Of a stretch of 41,848 nt of DNA, positions 28,194-35,649 are shown piece by piece. The first letter of the stretch is position 1. Every line of letters starts with the position of its first letter. The position numbers and the translations under genes are program-made. The DNA is from Lacticaseibacillus sharpeae JCM 1186 = DSM 20505 (GTDB taxonomy: Bacteria > Bacillota > Bacilli > Lactobacillales > Lactobacillaceae): contig NZ_AYYO01000041.1 in assembly GCF_001436225.1 (NCBI RefSeq), positions 1-41,848 of the forward strand, in the 5' to 3' direction. Under the pieces are notes generated by a model. It was not told the DNA's origin. It saw only the letters and a program-made list of their open reading frames with translations, and searched no databases.

Positions 28194-28280
28194 GTGGCGT
28201 TCAATAGCGGACTGTCAGTCAACAAGCCGCCGTCAAAGCCGGTGTTCATTATACACGTTAATCTTCAGACCGCGAGTTAA
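28194..28280 (+). CDS. Candidate 28-codon leader peptide upstream of the antiporter
   Basis: A GTG at 28194 is preceded by AGGGGG (28181-28186) at suitable spacing and opens a frame of 28 codons ending in TAA at 28278-28280. The peptide contains NKPPSKP and then FIIHVNLQ. Its stop codon touches a hairpin that ends exactly at the antiporter's AGGAGG. This layout is what a translational attenuator would have. It resembles no peptide I know, including the ornithine-sensing SpeFL of enterobacteria. It could be a chance frame. Confidence 0.4.
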   Translation: MAFNSGLSVNKPPSKPVFIIHVNLQTAS

Positions 28281-28299
28281 GTTGGGCCTGTGCTCAACT
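28280..28299 (+). promoter_or_regulatory. Hairpin abutting the antiporter ribosome binding site
   Basis: AGTTGGGC (28280-28287) pairs with GCTCAACT (28292-28299), with one G-T pair and a CTGT loop. The ribosome binding site AGGAGG starts at 28300, the next base. Ribosomes finishing the upstream small frame would cover the left arm. Confidence 0.5.
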
Positions 28300-28313
28300 A
28301 GGAGGATCAATTA

Positions 28314-29771
28314 ATGAATGAAACACCACTGCTTGGGCAGGAAAAGCCTAAGTACATGTCCTGGCAGGTACTGGGCCTGCTGACATTTGTCACCGTTATC
28401 GGGTTCGAGAACATTCTCTACCCATTCCAGAACCAGGGATTATCCGTCATCTTCTCCTGGATTTTTCTGCTGCTAACCTACATCGTGCCTTACGCACTGA
28501 TTTCTGCCCAGATTGGGACAACCTTCACCCACGAAGGTGGCGGCCTGGCGACCTGGGTGCGCCGGACGACCAACGACACACTGGGTTACGTTGTGTCCTG
28601 GATGTACTGGAGTTCCACGTTGCCATACCTGGTTGACGTTGCCAACGCCATCATCGTGGCGCTGTCCTGGCTCATCCTGGGGGACAACACGCTGGATCAC
28701 TACATGTCACCAATGTGGTTCGGGATTTTCACCTTCGCCGTGATTCTGATTTTCATTGTGCTGGAAAACGTGTTCTCCCGCGCGATGGAAATCACGTCGC
28801 TCATCGGGGGGGCGGCGATGTTCATCATGGGGATGCTCTTCGTGTTCATGGCTTTTGCTGCCGTGGCCAAGGGTTACCACCCTGCCAGCAACATCTTCGA
28901 CCTGTCCGCGTTCAAGCCGCACTTCTCCGTGCACTACTTCTCCACGACCGGGCTGCTGATTTTTGCGACATCCGGTGCGGAACTGGGTGCGACCTACATT
29001 CAGCAGGTGCGCAACCCGAAGAAGGAATTCCCGAAGTCAATGTGGATGTTGGCCATCATGACCGGTTTCCTGATTATCTTCGGGTCCCTGGCCCTGGGTG
29101 TGTTCTTCGACGCCAACCACCTGCCTGATGACCTGAAGATGAACGGTGCGTTCTACGCTTTCCAGTATCTTGGTCAGCAGTGGCACGTGGGTAAACTGTT
29201 CCTGTACATGTTTGCCGGCACGCAGCTGGTCTTCATGCTCGCGCAACTGGCCGTGCTGATTGACGCTGCCAGCCGGGTGCTGTCCGCGGACACGGCCGTT
29301 AAGTTCATGCCGAAGTGGCTGCTCAAGAAGAATCGACAGGGGCGGCCAATCCACTCGTACCTGCTGACCGCGGGTATCTGCCTGTTCCTCATCCTGCTTG
29401 CCGGCACGCTGCCAGATATCAACATGATTTTCAACTGGCTGCTCAACCTGAACGGGATTGTGTCACCATACAAGACGGCATGGGTATTCGTTGCCTTCCT
29501 CGCATTGCGGGCGCAGCAGGACAAATTCACGTCCGGTTACACGTTCATCAAGAACAAGACCGGGGCCATGATTGTTGGGGGCTGGTGCTTCCTGTTCACC
29601 TTCGTCTGCGCGACGATGGGCTTCATTCCGCAGGACACCAAGTTTGGGACGGCCGCATTTGATCACCAGATGTGGCTTAACATCATTTCGGTTATCGTCT
29701 TGTTCGGTCTGGGCTTCGTGATGCCAGCACTGGCACGGCACCAGAACAAAAAGGCTGCGCTGAAAAACTAG
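28314..29771 (+). CDS. APC-superfamily amino acid antiporter, probable ornithine/putrescine exchanger
   Basis: The protein has 485 residues and about twelve hydrophobic helices. The first helix region contains VIGFENILYPFQNQG, and the THEGGGLATWVRRT segment is typical of the glutamate:GABA-antiporter-like branch of the APC superfamily. Divergence from the ornithine decarboxylase gene suggests exchange of external ornithine for internal putrescine, exporting positive charge and raising internal pH. Substrate is inferred from context; lysine/cadaverine or glutamate/GABA exchange are alternatives. AGGAGG sits at 28300-28305, right after a hairpin. It ends at a strong bidirectional terminator. 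Confidence 0.85.
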   Translation: MNETPLLGQEKPKYMSWQVLGLLTFVTVIGFENILYPFQNQGLSVIFSWIFLLLTYIVPYALISAQIGTTFTHEGGGLATWVRRTTNDTLGYVVSWMYWSSTLPYLVDVANAIIVALSWLILGDNTLDHYMSPMWFGIFTFAVILIFIVLENVFSRAMEITSLIGGAAMFIMGMLFVFMAFAAVAKGYHPASNIFDLSAFKPHFSVHYFSTTGLLIFATSGAELGATYIQQVRNPKKEFPKSMWMLAIMTGFLIIFGSLALGVFFDANHLPDDLKMNGAFYAFQYLGQQWHVGKLFLYMFAGTQLVFMLAQLAVLIDAASRVLSADTAVKFMPKWLLKKNRQGRPIHSYLLTAGICLFLILLAGTLPDINMIFNWLLNLNGIVSPYKTAWVFVAFLALRAQQDKFTSGYTFIKNKTGAMIVGGWCFLFTFVCATMGFIPQDTKFGTAAFDHQMWLNIISVIVLFGLGFVMPALARHQNKKAALKN

Positions 29772-29793
29772 AATTTAATTTTTCGACATTAAA

Positions 29794-29837
29794 CAAAATG
29801 CGCGATGCACTGATTTTCCAGTGCATCGCGCATTTTT
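29794..29837. terminator. Bidirectional terminator after the antiporter gene
   Basis: ATGCGCGATGCACTG (29798-29812) pairs perfectly with CAGTGCATCGCGCAT (29819-29833), followed by T5. AAAA before the stem gives a weaker minus-strand signal for the convergent gene. Confidence 0.9.
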
Positions 29838-29840
29838 ATG

Positions 29841-30032
29841 TTACTTGTTCAAAAGCTTCTTTATCCGCGTACCTTCAACGTCGGACACGCCATAGCTGCG
29901 CTTGTCGATGGTGACGGTGTAATGTAGCCGGCCGTCTTTGCCCATGGTCTGCTTGAGCTTTTCAATGTCATGTACGCTGTTCACGTTCAGCATTTTCTTT
30001 TGCTTCTTGCCGTTAAAGACTTCGATATCCAT
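29841..30032 (-). CDS. Small hypothetical protein, 63 residues
   Basis: I do not recognise this family. The protein is soluble and charged (many Lys and Asp), begins MDIEVFNGKKQKKML and contains YTVTIDKRSYGVSDVEG, which looks like a small beta-rich domain. The ATG at 30032 is chosen because a good extended -10 lies just upstream (30076-30084) and the longer frame back to 30191 would run through that promoter and an opposing terminator. The ribosome binding site (GAAAGTG) is weak. It is convergent with the antiporter gene. It may be a lineage-specific gene. Confidence 0.6.
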   Translation of the reverse strand: MDIEVFNGKKQKKMLNVNSVHDIEKLKQTMGKDGRLHYTVTIDKRSYGVSDVEGTRIKKLLNK

Positions 30033-30075
30033 GTTAATCACACTTTCGCAATGTTGGTTTGGTTGTGCTAGCCTC

Positions 30076-30084
30076 ATCATAGCA
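30076..30084 (-). promoter_or_regulatory. Extended -10 promoter of the small hypothetical gene
   Basis: On the minus strand TGC-TATGAT (plus-strand ATCATA at 30076-30081, GCA at 30082-30084). No clear -35 is present. It leaves a leader of about 37 bases. Confidence 0.5.
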
Positions 30085-30132
30085 TGTTCGGCCAGGATTA
30101 GGTTAGGCTGTGTTAAAAATATGGTGGCATGC

Positions 30133-30164
30133 AGAACATCGGACCGCGGCCCGATGTTCTTTTT
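30133..30164 (+). terminator. Orphan plus-strand terminator
   Basis: AGAACATCGG (30133-30142) pairs with CCGATGTTCT (30151-30160), followed by T. No plus-strand gene lies between the antiporter's own terminator at 29837 and this point. Confidence 0.8.
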
Positions 30165-30190
30165 GCATCCAGCAGTATAGTAGGAATACA

Positions 30191-30219
30191 TTGACGCTCG
30201 GCCCGTGCACCGGTATTCT
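30191..30219 (+). promoter_or_regulatory. Promoter of ylxM-ffh
   Basis: TTGACG (30191-30196), a 17-base spacer and TATTCT (30214-30219); TATACT at 30219-30224 is an alternative -10. Confidence 0.7.
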
Positions 30220-30283
30220 ATACTATGTATGGGTTTGCGCTTTTGCTGACCCCAACTACCGACTTGTAGGGAGTTGAATCTGT

Positions 30284-30625
30284 TTGGAATTAGAAAAAAC
30301 CAACCGCATGAATGACCTGTTCGCGTTCTACCGCGGACTGCTCACCAAGAAGCAGCAGGATTACCTGGAGCTGTACTACGGTGATGATTATTCCTTAGGC
30401 GAGATTGCCGATGATTTCGGTGTTAGTCGCCAGGCGGTTTACGACAACATCCGCCGGTCCGCGCATTCGCTGGAGCAGTACGAGGCCAAGTTGCACATGC
30501 TCGCCAAGTTCACCGCCAGCAACGGCGCGGTCGATGCACTCAGCAAGTACGTTAAGGAACATTACCCGGATGATGACGACTTGCGCCACCTGCTGGGTAC
30601 AGTTCAGGGCACGGTTGATGCGTAA
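30284..30625 (+). CDS. ylxM: YlxM family helix-turn-helix protein
   Basis: YlxM is a small SRP-associated protein reported to modulate Ffh in some Gram-positive bacteria. The protein has 113 residues with a sigma-like helix-turn-helix: [23 protein letters not shown] (about 36-58). The start is TTG at 30284 because the N-terminus LEKTNRMN matches the Bacillus protein (LEKTTRMN) beginning at that codon; TAGGGAG lies upstream. ffh follows after 59 bases holding a GGCGCCA/TGGCGCC hairpin (30651-30669). Confidence 0.93.
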   Translation: MELEKTNRMNDLFAFYRGLLTKKQQDYLELYYGDDYSLGEIADDFGVSRQAVYDNIRRSAHSLEQYEAKLHMLAKFTASNGAVDALSKYVKEHYPDDDDLRHLLGTVQGTVDA

Positions 30626-30650
30626 GCAATTGAAAACAAATTAAATGAGT

Positions 30651-30669
30651 GGCGCCAATTTGTGGCGCC
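30651..30669 (+). other. Hairpin between ylxM and ffh
   Basis: GGCGCCA (30651-30657) pairs with TGGCGCC (30663-30669), a 7-base stem ending just before the ffh ribosome binding site GGAGG. There is no T run; it may tune ffh translation or mRNA stability. Confidence 0.45.
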
Positions 30670-30684
30670 GATGGAGGAATACAC

Positions 30685-32121
30685 GTGGCATTTGAAGGAT
30701 TGACCGACCGCCTACAGAAGGCATTTAAGAGTCTCAGTCGTAAAGGTAAGGTAAGTGAAAGCGACGTTCGCGATGCGATGCGCGAAATCCGCCTGGCCTT
30801 ACTGGAAGCCGACGTTAACTTTGACGTGGTTAAGGATTTCGTCAAGAGCGTCCGGGAAAAGGCGCTCGGGGCGGAAGTGCTGGACGGCATTAACCCCGGT
30901 CAGCAGATTGTTAAGATTGTTAACGACGAACTGACCAAGACGATGGGGGAAGCGGCCGTACCGCTGAACAAGTCCGCCAAGGTGCCTACCGTTATCATGA
31001 TGGCGGGGCTCCAAGGGGCTGGTAAAACCACCACGGTCGGGAAGCTGACCAAGTACCTGGAAGAAACCGAAAAGGCGCGCCCACTGCTGATTGCGGCCGA
31101 CGTTTACCGCCCTGCTGCCATCAAGCAATTGCAGGTCGTGGGTGAACAAGTTGGCGCCCCCGTCTTTGAAATGGGCACCGACACCAACCCGCGCGAAATC
31201 GTGCGTCAGGGGATGGCCCAGGCTGCGGCCAACCACAACGATTACGTCCTGATTGATACGGCCGGTCGGCTGCAGATTGACGAGAAGCTGATGCAGGAAC
31301 TGTCCGACATCAAGGACATCGCGCACCCAGACGAAATTCTGCTGGTTGTCGATGCCATGACTGGGCAAGCAGCCGTTGACGTGGCCAAGGGGTTCAACGA
31401 ACAGCTCGGCGTTACCGGGATTGTCCTGACCAAGCTCGATGGGGACACCCGTGGTGGGGCGGCGCTCTCAATCCGCGCCGTCACCGGCAAGCCAATTAAG
31501 TTCACCGGGCAGGGTGAAAAGATGGACGCGCTGGACGTGTTCTACCCCGACCGCATGGCCAACCGCATCTTGGGGATGGGGGACATCCTCACCCTGGTTG
31601 ATAAGGCCCAGAAGAACTTCGACGAGAAGCAGGCGCAAGAATTAACCGAGAAGATTCAGGCCAACTCTTTTGACTTCAACGACTTCCTGGTGCAGATGGA
31701 CCAGATGGAAAAGATGGGGCCACTGGAAGACGTCATGAAGATGATTCCGGGGATGGCGAACAACCCGGCCCTCAAGAACATGAACATGGACCCTAAGGAC
31801 TTGGCCCACATGCGCGCCGTGGTCTACTCCATGACGCCGAAGGAACGGGCCAACCCGGACCTGCTTAACCCTTCACGGCGCCGGCGGATTGCTGCCGGTT
31901 CTGGCCGCCCAGTTCAGGAAGTCAACCGCATGATTAAGCAGTTCGACATGTCCAAGAAGCTCATGAACCAGATGAGCAAAGGCAATATGAACGGCATGGA
32001 CAGCATGTTAGGCGGCGGCGTCAAGGGCCGGATGGGCAAGATGGCCATGCGCTCAATGATGAAGAAGCAGGCGAAGGCCAAACAGAAGTTACTGAAAAAG
32101 GCACGTAAAGGCAAGAAGTAG
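30685..32121 (+). CDS. ffh: Signal recognition particle GTPase Ffh
   Basis: Ffh binds SRP RNA and signal sequences of membrane proteins at the ribosome. The protein has 478 residues: N domain (1-90), G domain with GLQGAGKTTT at 108-117, DTAGR and TKLDGD, and a Met-rich M domain from about residue 300 (KNMNMDPKDLAHM, RRRRIAAGSGRPVQEVNRM) ending in a basic tail. The start is GTG at 30685, with GGAGG at 30673-30677; the frame open from 30649 crosses the hairpin. Unlike the common bacilli order, rpsP does not follow; a 5-kb accessory block intervenes. Confidence 0.97.
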   Translation: MAFEGLTDRLQKAFKSLSRKGKVSESDVRDAMREIRLALLEADVNFDVVKDFVKSVREKALGAEVLDGINPGQQIVKIVNDELTKTMGEAAVPLNKSAKVPTVIMMAGLQGAGKTTTVGKLTKYLEETEKARPLLIAADVYRPAAIKQLQVVGEQVGAPVFEMGTDTNPREIVRQGMAQAAANHNDYVLIDTAGRLQIDEKLMQELSDIKDIAHPDEILLVVDAMTGQAAVDVAKGFNEQLGVTGIVLTKLDGDTRGGAALSIRAVTGKPIKFTGQGEKMDALDVFYPDRMANRILGMGDILTLVDKAQKNFDEKQAQELTEKIQANSFDFNDFLVQMDQMEKMGPLEDVMKMIPGMANNPALKNMNMDPKDLAHMRAVVYSMTPKERANPDLLNPSRRRRIAAGSGRPVQEVNRMIKQFDMSKKLMNQMSKGNMNGMDSMLGGGVKGRMGKMAMRSMMKKQAKAKQKLLKKARKGKK

Positions 32122-32139
32122 CCAGCACGTTTCAAGAAG

Positions 32140-32172
32140 GAAAGCGCAGACTTTGGCCTGCGCTTTCTGTTT
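32140..32172 (+). terminator. Probable terminator of ffh
   Basis: GAAAGCGCAG (32140-32149) pairs with CTGCGCTTTC (32158-32167). The T tract is weak (TGTTT). Confidence 0.6.
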
Positions 32173-32202
32173 GCCTGAAGATTGATGGAGGAAGCCTTAT
32201 TC

Positions 32203-33846
32203 ATGGGGATTAGATTGAAACTGGGAGTGCTCTCCGCCGTGCTCATCGCGGTGGTGCTTGCCGGTTGCGGGAAGAAGCCGGTCAGTGCGCCGAAGCAGAC
32301 GGTACTCACGCGGATGGAGAGCGACAACATTCCGACAATGGACCCAGCCCGCGCAACGGACGCGATTTCCAGTCAGGCGATGGCTAACGTCTACGCCGGT
32401 CTGTACCGTTACGACGGCAAGACGCTGACGGGCGACATGGCTACCGGGCGGGCACGCGTCAGCAACCACCACCACACCTACACGTTTACGCTGCGCAAAA
32501 ACGCGCGTTGGTCGGACGGTAAGCAGGTGACGGCCGAAGATTTCGTTTACGCCTGGCAACGGGTGGTTGATCCGGCCACCAAGTCCGAATATGCCTACCT
32601 GTTTAGTGGCTTCAAGAACGCGGATGCCATCATGCGCGGTGAGAAGGCACCTAACCGGCTGGGGGTGACTGCGGTGAATAAGACCACCCTGAAAGTTGAA
32701 CTTTCACGCACCATTCCGTACTTCGAGCCGTTGCTGACGCTCAAGACCTTCTACCCCGTGGAGAAGAAGCAGGTGCTGAAGTATGGCGACAAGTTCGGCA
32801 CCAGTGGGCACACGTTGACGTTCAACGGGCCCTTCACGATGAGTGGCTGGCGGGAAGCAGCAGGCAGTTGGACGCAAAAGAAGAATGCGCGCTACTGGAA
32901 CGCCAAGAATGTCCACCTGACGGCTATTAAGAACCGGGTGGTGAAGGACTCCGCGACCGCCTTGCAGCTATTTGATGCTGGCAAGCTCGACGACGTGGTG
33001 GTGACGGGCGATACGGCTAAGCAATTGCAGAACCGGTCCGTCTTTAACGTGGTGCCACAGAACGCAACATTTTACATCGAGATGAATGGCAAGCGGGTGC
33101 CGGCCTTCGCCAACCGCGATGTGCGGCGGGCGCTGTCGATGGCCATTAATCGCAAACAGTTCGTCCAGCAAGTGTTGGGTGATGGTTCGCAGCCAGCGAC
33201 GACCGTGATTCCGGCGGGGATGATGTACAGTGGAACGAACGGCGCGGACTTTGCCACCGAGGCGGGTGCCAAAGTGGCTAAGTACGCCAAGTATGACTTA
33301 CCGGCGGCGCGGAAGCTATTGGCCAAGGGGATGCAGCAGGTCGGCACCAAAGAGTTGAAGTTCACGCTGGTGTCAGATGATACCGATGGGGCGAAGAACA
33401 CCTTGAGTTACCTGCAAGCGGCGTTCGGTAAGCTGAGCACAGGTGGCTACAAGGTGACCGTGAATACCAAGTCCGTCCCGTTTAAGACCCGCCTGGCGCT
33501 GAGTACCAGTCACGATGTTGACATGGTGGTTTCTGCCTGGGGGGCCAACTACCCGGACCCAAGTAGTTTCCTCGACCTGTTCACTGCGCAAAACCAGTAC
33601 AATACGGGTTTATGGCACAATACTGAATATAATCAGCTGGTCAAAAAAGCTGAAGGGGTCGATGCTGCCAGCCCAACTAAGCGGTGGGCGGACATGCAGC
33701 GGGCGACTGCAGTTCTCAGCAGTGAGGTTGGCGTCATTAGCTTTTATCAGCGTGGTGCCGCACATCTGACCAACGCGCAGGTACACGGCATGCAGCTTAG
33801 TCCCAACGGCTTGATTTCCTTTGATCAAGTCCGAATTGGCAAATAA
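32203..33846 (+). CDS. OppA-family oligopeptide-binding lipoprotein, orphan
   Basis: The protein has 547 residues of the SBP_bac_5 family, with a lipoprotein signal: residues 1-22 end in VVLAGC, with Cys22 to be lipidated. Family blocks include TAEDFVYAWQRVVDPATKSEYAY near residue 107 and NGPFTMSGW. It should bind peptides outside the cell. No Opp permease or ATPase genes are close. It is a paralogue of the membrane-anchored protein at 2594-4231, and like it neighbours a c-di-GMP gene, here a convergent EAL gene. The ATG at 32203 has GGAGGAAG at about 32188-32195. It lies downstream of ffh after a weak terminator; I see no clear promoter of its own. Confidence 0.9.
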   Translation: MGIRLKLGVLSAVLIAVVLAGCGKKPVSAPKQTVLTRMESDNIPTMDPARATDAISSQAMANVYAGLYRYDGKTLTGDMATGRARVSNHHHTYTFTLRKNARWSDGKQVTAEDFVYAWQRVVDPATKSEYAYLFSGFKNADAIMRGEKAPNRLGVTAVNKTTLKVELSRTIPYFEPLLTLKTFYPVEKKQVLKYGDKFGTSGHTLTFNGPFTMSGWREAAGSWTQKKNARYWNAKNVHLTAIKNRVVKDSATALQLFDAGKLDDVVVTGDTAKQLQNRSVFNVVPQNATFYIEMNGKRVPAFANRDVRRALSMAINRKQFVQQVLGDGSQPATTVIPAGMMYSGTNGADFATEAGAKVAKYAKYDLPAARKLLAKGMQQVGTKELKFTLVSDDTDGAKNTLSYLQAAFGKLSTGGYKVTVNTKSVPFKTRLALSTSHDVDMVVSAWGANYPDPSSFLDLFTAQNQYNTGLWHNTEYNQLVKKAEGVDAASPTKRWADMQRATAVLSSEVGVISFYQRGAAHLTNAQVHGMQLSPNGLISFDQVRIGK

Positions 33847-33851
33847 GGGCA

Positions 33852-33891
33852 CAAAAGAGGACGGAACACGCAGTTCCGTCCTCTTTGTTTT
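33852..33891. terminator. Bidirectional terminator between the lipoprotein and EAL genes
   Basis: AAAGAGGACGGAAC (33854-33867-ish) pairs with GTTCCGTCCTCTTT (33873-33886); GTTTT follows on the plus strand and AAAA precedes the stem for the minus strand. Confidence 0.85.
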
Positions 33892-33893
33892 AC

Positions 33894-34667
33894 TTACAGT
33901 GCGCGATTATGGGTCCAGTAATCGGCTTCCTTTTGCGCAGCGCAGCGAATCTGCTTTGCCTTGATTGCTTGCAGGACCTGGTATTCGGGATCATCCGGGA
34001 GGGGCAACAGCTCGGGTTTACCCAGATAATAGCCCTGAACGTAGGCGTAGGGGTAAAGTGCCCGCAGATTGTCGAGTTCATCCTTGGTCTCAATGCCTTC
34101 CACTGCGAACAGTTTGTTGTTGTGGCTGGCCACGCCCGCCCAGTACTTGATGGCGGTGCTGATACGCCCGAAGTCACTGAAGGGCCGCAGGTTTTGCAGT
34201 GGGTACTTGAACCCCTCGATGCTCGGCAGCACCGTGTACAGCCGTGCCAACGAGTTGCCGTCCAGCCCGATGTCGTCAAGCGCGACGGCCAGATTGCGCG
34301 CGTAAAAATCGGCTGCGGCTTCCATGAATTGCGTTGTGGTGACGTGGAAATCTTGGCGTTCTGTGACTTCGGTAATCACGTGAACGTCGGTTTGCTGCTG
34401 AATCCGCGCCACCATTTCCGCATAGGTGGGATCAACGAACTGGGTGAGTTCCAGGTTGAAGGAAATATGCTTGATGTGTGCCGGCAGGGTGGCGATGGTT
34501 GCGTTCAGCAACGGTTCGATGATTGCGGGCGTCAGGGCGTTGAAATCTTCTGGCAGGTGCCAACGCTCATCCGCGTTTTCGCGTTCGCGAATCAGGAATT
34601 CATAGCTGATGGGAAGCTTGTCCGCATCCGTGACTTTAAACTTCGGTTGTCCAAAATAGCGCAGCAT
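33894..34667 (-). CDS. Stand-alone EAL domain, cyclic-di-GMP phosphodiesterase
   Basis: The protein has 257 residues and consists of only an EAL domain, with no membrane segment, so it is cytoplasmic. Motif residues are largely kept: EFL at 23-25 in place of EAL, Asn71 in SFNLEL, Glu100 in TEVTER, Asp131-Asp132 in LDDIG, Lys154, Glu190 in VEGIET and Gln211 in VQGYYLGKP. It is probably active and would linearise c-di-GMP, the product of the GGDEF protein at 4367-5482. A purely c-di-GMP-binding role cannot be excluded. The ATG at 34667 fits the promoter; GTG 34679 and TTG 34673 in frame are alternatives. It is convergent with the OppA-like lipoprotein gene. Confidence 0.88.
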   Translation of the reverse strand: MLRYFGQPKFKVTDADKLPISYEFLIRERENADERWHLPEDFNALTPAIIEPLLNATIATLPAHIKHISFNLELTQFVDPTYAEMVARIQQQTDVHVITEVTERQDFHVTTTQFMEAAADFYARNLAVALDDIGLDGNSLARLYTVLPSIEGFKYPLQNLRPFSDFGRISTAIKYWAGVASHNNKLFAVEGIETKDELDNLRALYPYAYVQGYYLGKPELLPLPDDPEYQVLQAIKAKQIRCAAQKEADYWTHNRAL

Positions 34668-34703
34668 TGCCAATCCCACTTCCCCAATGATTTACTAGAA
34701 TGT

Positions 34704-34747
34704 ATTTTAGCATACCATTGCCGAAAATTATGGTAGTTGTACCTACC
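34704..34747 (-). promoter_or_regulatory. EAL gene promoter with overlapping inverted repeats
   Basis: The minus-strand extended -10 is TGC-TAAAAT (plus-strand 34704-34712). Upstream lie two inverted repeats: TACCAT (34713-34718) with ATGGTA (34730-34735), and GGTAG (34732-34736) with CTACC (34743-34747). They cover the spacer and -35 region and could be an operator. No -35 consensus is visible. Confidence 0.5.
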
Positions 34748-34975
34748 ACTTATATTAAATAACTGGAATTTGCTGTAAACAGACGAGGGTGGGGTTGCGA
34801 AATGGCACTGGGAAGCCGGAAAATCCAGCTGTTTGTGAAAAATACCGCTGTAAACGTCCGGAAAATTGATTAACGACGTAGGCCTGCTTGTGCAAGTCGA
34901 TTTACGCAATTACTACTGCTGAAGCGCATCTGATTGTTAAAAAAACAAAAGCCAAGGGCAAATTTGGCCAAAAAA
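34748..34975. other. Non-coding stretch between the EAL gene and the helicase-like relic
   Basis: I find no convincing gene here. GCTGTAAAC occurs twice in direct orientation (34772-34780 and 34847-34855). Near the end, GCCAA (34951-34955) with TTGGC (34964-34968), preceded on the plus strand by an A-rich run, reads as a weak minus-strand terminator. Base composition is lower in GC than in the neighbouring genes. Confidence 0.4.
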
Positions 34976-35041
34976 AGGCGCCACCGGCTCTATGTGGCGT
35001 GTTCACGGGCAACCAAGCACTTGAAGGTCATTGTTGCCGAA
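34976..35041 (+). pseudogene. Possible relic of a superfamily 1 (UvrD-like) helicase C-terminus
   Basis: A short plus-strand frame encodes RRHRLYVACSRATKHLKVIV. The LYVA-SRA-HL pattern matches motif VI of UvrD/HelD-like helicases, normally close to the C-terminus. Nothing else of such a protein is recognisable upstream, and there is no start or ribosome binding site. It may be the remnant of a deleted gene or a chance match. Confidence 0.33.
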
Positions 35042-35057
35042 ATCAGAGTAATTAGGC

Positions 35058-35097
35058 AAAAAACGGGTCGGACGCACTCAATACGTCCGGCCCGTTT
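35058..35097 (-). terminator. Terminator of hsp20
   Basis: AAACGGGTCGGACG (35061-35074) pairs with CGTCCGGCCCGTTT (35084-35097), with one T-G pair. A6 at 35058-35063 gives the minus-strand T run. Confidence 0.87.
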
Positions 35098-35106
35098 GCG
35101 GTTAAA

Positions 35107-35574
35107 CTACTTAATTTCGATGTGATTGTCGCTGTCCGTGATTTCGGTGAGCTTTGGCAACTTTACCGTGAGCACACCGGCAGTGTACTGGGCGTCAATG
35201 TGCTGTGCATCAACGTTAGGCAGCTGGTATGAACGGCTGGTAGCGCCAGTTGTCCGTTCAGACATGAGCAAGTTGCCATCCTTATCGGTGTGGTCGTCAA
35301 TTTCCTTCTTGGTCACAGCCACGGTCAGTACGTGATCCTTGTAGCTGAGCTTGATGTCCTTCTTGTCCACGCCGGGAACATCGACCTTGAGCTGGTAACT
35401 GTCCTTGGTTTCCTTGACGTCGGTTGGCAAACCGTTCATTGCGGTGGCACCCACGCCACGGTCGAAGTCGTCGAACCAGTCGCCAACTGGGCCGAAGAAA
35501 CGCCGTCCTAAATTATTAAAGAATGGGTCTTCTGCCCAATTGTTCCGCCGTGTCATCATTTCATCGTTAGCCAT
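35107..35574 (-). CDS. hsp20: Small heat-shock protein Hsp20
   Basis: This alpha-crystallin-type chaperone holds unfolded proteins during stress. The protein has 155 residues: a variable N-terminal part with FGPVGDWFDDFDRG, then the alpha-crystallin domain (about 48-145) with VDVPGVDKKDIKLSY and the signature AGVLTVKLPK. The start has AAAGGAAG about 9 bases upstream. A perfect CIRCE operator lies about 90 bases upstream and overlaps the -35 box, so HrcA should repress it and release it on heat shock. Confidence 0.95.
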   Translation of the reverse strand: MANDEMMTRRNNWAEDPFFNNLGRRFFGPVGDWFDDFDRGVGATAMNGLPTDVKETKDSYQLKVDVPGVDKKDIKLSYKDHVLTVAVTKKEIDDHTDKDGNLLMSERTTGATSRSYQLPNVDAQHIDAQYTAGVLTVKLPKLTEITDSDNHIEIK

Positions 35575-35649
35575 AACTGATTCTTCCTTTCGTGGTTATT
35601 TAGTACTTGCAGTGGGGGATGATTACTACCTCCGCCTCACTACAGTTAT

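Noticed and set aside
30033-30283. An SRP RNA gene upstream of ylxM-ffh
   Set aside because: The conserved GGTCAGGTCCGGAAGGAAGC-type core is absent.
34592-34909. A 105-codon minus-strand frame across the EAL promoter
   Set aside because: It overlaps the EAL gene start and promoter, has no ribosome binding site and a non-protein-like composition.
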